DNA of 45,656 nt, from positions 1 through 45,656 of the forward strand of contig JABDCC010000013.1 of assembly GCA_013288335.1 (NCBI GenBank). The letters run 5' to 3'. Below the pieces are notes generated by a model. That model worked only from the letters and a program-made list of their open reading frames with translations. It ran no database searches and was not told the origin of the DNA. The translations under genes were made by a program, and so were the position numbers. Shown here in pieces: positions 44,938-45,656 of the stretch. The DNA is from Alphaproteobacteria bacterium (GTDB lineage: Bacteria > Pseudomonadota > Alphaproteobacteria > Rickettsiales > JABCZZ01). Each line of letters opens with the position of its first letter. Position 1 is the stretch's first letter.

Positions 44938-45656
44938 ATGCGTCTTATACCTTTTTTAGTTACCACCCTTTTTTGTTTTTCTGCGCTTGCAGATGAGCCT
45001 CTTGAACTTGTTATAACCCCCACACGTACTGAAACACCCATTGAGCAAGTGGGTAGCAGTGTTACGGTTATCACTGAAGATGATATTAAACGCGAGCAGA
45101 AACCCTTCGTTGCCGATATGCTGGCTGAAGTGCCCGGTGTGGATGTGGTGCAGTCAGGTGGGCCGGGGCAAACGACCTCGGTATTCTTACGTGGCGCAAA
45201 TTCTGAGCATACTCTGGTTTTAATCGATGGCGTTGAGGTAAATGATCCTGGCTCCCCTAACGGTGCTTATGATTTTGCGCATTTAACGACCGACAATGTT
45301 GAACGCATTGAAGTCTTACGTGGTAATGAAAGCGTGCTCTATGGCTCCAACGACATTGGCGGTGTAAGAAGTATCACCACTAAGAAAGGCACATCTACGC
45401 CAACTGTGTGGGCAAGTGCAGAAGGTGGTTCCTATGATACTTATAAAGTTGAAAGTGGTATATCCGGTGCAGTCAATGATCTCGGTTTTAGCCTTGATGC
45501 TGCAAGACTCAGCACTGATGGTATTCCCGATTTTGACAAAAGAAAAATAGGGCCGGGCGGACCAAGCGATCCTTATGAGTCTTCCAATTTCTCAGTTCGT
45601 CTCGATGATAAGGTTAATGAGTGGCTGAATCTTAATACTACCATGCGTTACAATGA
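44938..45656 (+). CDS. btuB: TonB-dependent vitamin B12 receptor (BtuB-like), truncated by window edge
   Basis: The frame runs from ATG at 44938 off the right edge (239 complete codons). A signal peptide (MRLIPFLVTTLFCFSALA) is followed by LELVITPTRTETPIEQVGSSVTVITEDDI, a BtuB-like TonB-box and plug start, then the plug domain DMLAEVPGVDVVQSGGPGQTTSVFLRGANSEHTLVLIDGVEVNDP and VERIEVLRGNESVLYGSNDIGGV. The beta-barrel begins after about residue 150. The upstream cobalamin riboswitch supports cobalamin as substrate. The C-terminal barrel is not in the window. Confidence 0.92.
   Translation, partial: MRLIPFLVTTLFCFSALADEPLELVITPTRTETPIEQVGSSVTVITEDDIKREQKPFVADMLAEVPGVDVVQSGGPGQTTSVFLRGANSEHTLVLIDGVEVNDPGSPNGAYDFAHLTTDNVERIEVLRGNESVLYGSNDIGGVRSITTKKGTSTPTVWASAEGGSYDTYKVESGISGAVNDLGFSLDAARLSTDGIPDFDKRKIGPGGPSDPYESSNFSVRLDDKVNEWLNLNTTMRYN

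Overview
The window is chromosomal DNA of a moderately AT-rich alphaproteobacterium. The evidence is a circularly permuted two-piece tmRNA, a CtrA response regulator, an alpha-type SspB, a CpaF-type ATPase, an SdhE-Mfd pair, an ELM1/DUF1022 protein and complex I subunits of alphaproteobacterial type. Some traits (a eukaryote-like IleS with a KYSKR motif, ThyX, many lineage-specific ORFs) recall deep-branching groups such as the Rickettsiales, Holosporales or Micavibrionales. I cannot place it further by reading alone. There is no IS element, prophage or CRISPR array.

Layout. 1-825 (minus): a truncated TetR regulator and an Nfu-type Fe-S scaffold. 941-14164: a respiratory complex I cluster, nuoABCDEFGHI, ending with RNase D. 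Almost every nuo junction carries an extra gene: an antisense lipoprotein with HExxH (A/B), a GNAT acetyltransferase (C/D), a secreted unknown (D/E), a DUF3298-like secreted protein (E/F), an unknown (F/G) and a DedA membrane protein (H/I). nuoJ-N are not in the window. 14165-22450: a two-domain cytidine-deaminase-fold protein, KdsD, Mfd, SdhE, a PAS plus degenerate GGDEF protein and RecR. 22447-31134 (minus): a large duplicated membrane-associated unknown, an ELM1-family protein, a helical unknown, GpsA and IleS. 31245-34478: a Dam-type methylase, a sulfurtransferase, a secreted degenerate intradiol-dioxygenase-fold protein and an alpha/beta hydrolase. 34661-41695: CtrA, CpaF with an N-terminal cyclic-nucleotide-binding domain, a DUF2142 membrane protein and two type IV prepilin-like proteins flanking tRNA-Arg(CCG). 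The second of these has a C-terminal NHL beta-propeller. 41702-45656: ThyX, an RhtA-like exporter, permuted ssrA, sspB, a cobalamin riboswitch and the start of a BtuB-like receptor.

Functional links. ssrA and sspB sit side by side, so the degradation tag and the adaptor expected to recognise it are neighbours. Perfect TTAA-N7-TTAA (CtrA-box) sequences occur upstream of ctrA, of the first prepilin gene, of the helical unknown (two copies) and between the lipoprotein and nuoB. This suggests a local CtrA regulon linking cell cycle and surface pili. Two genes (RNase D and Dam) appear to start at non-standard codons (ATT and CTG), with well-placed Shine-Dalgarno sequences. The best candidates for undescribed biology are the prepilin-NHL fusion, the cNMP-CpaF fusion, the tandem active/inactive deaminase-fold protein and the duplicated 834-residue protein.
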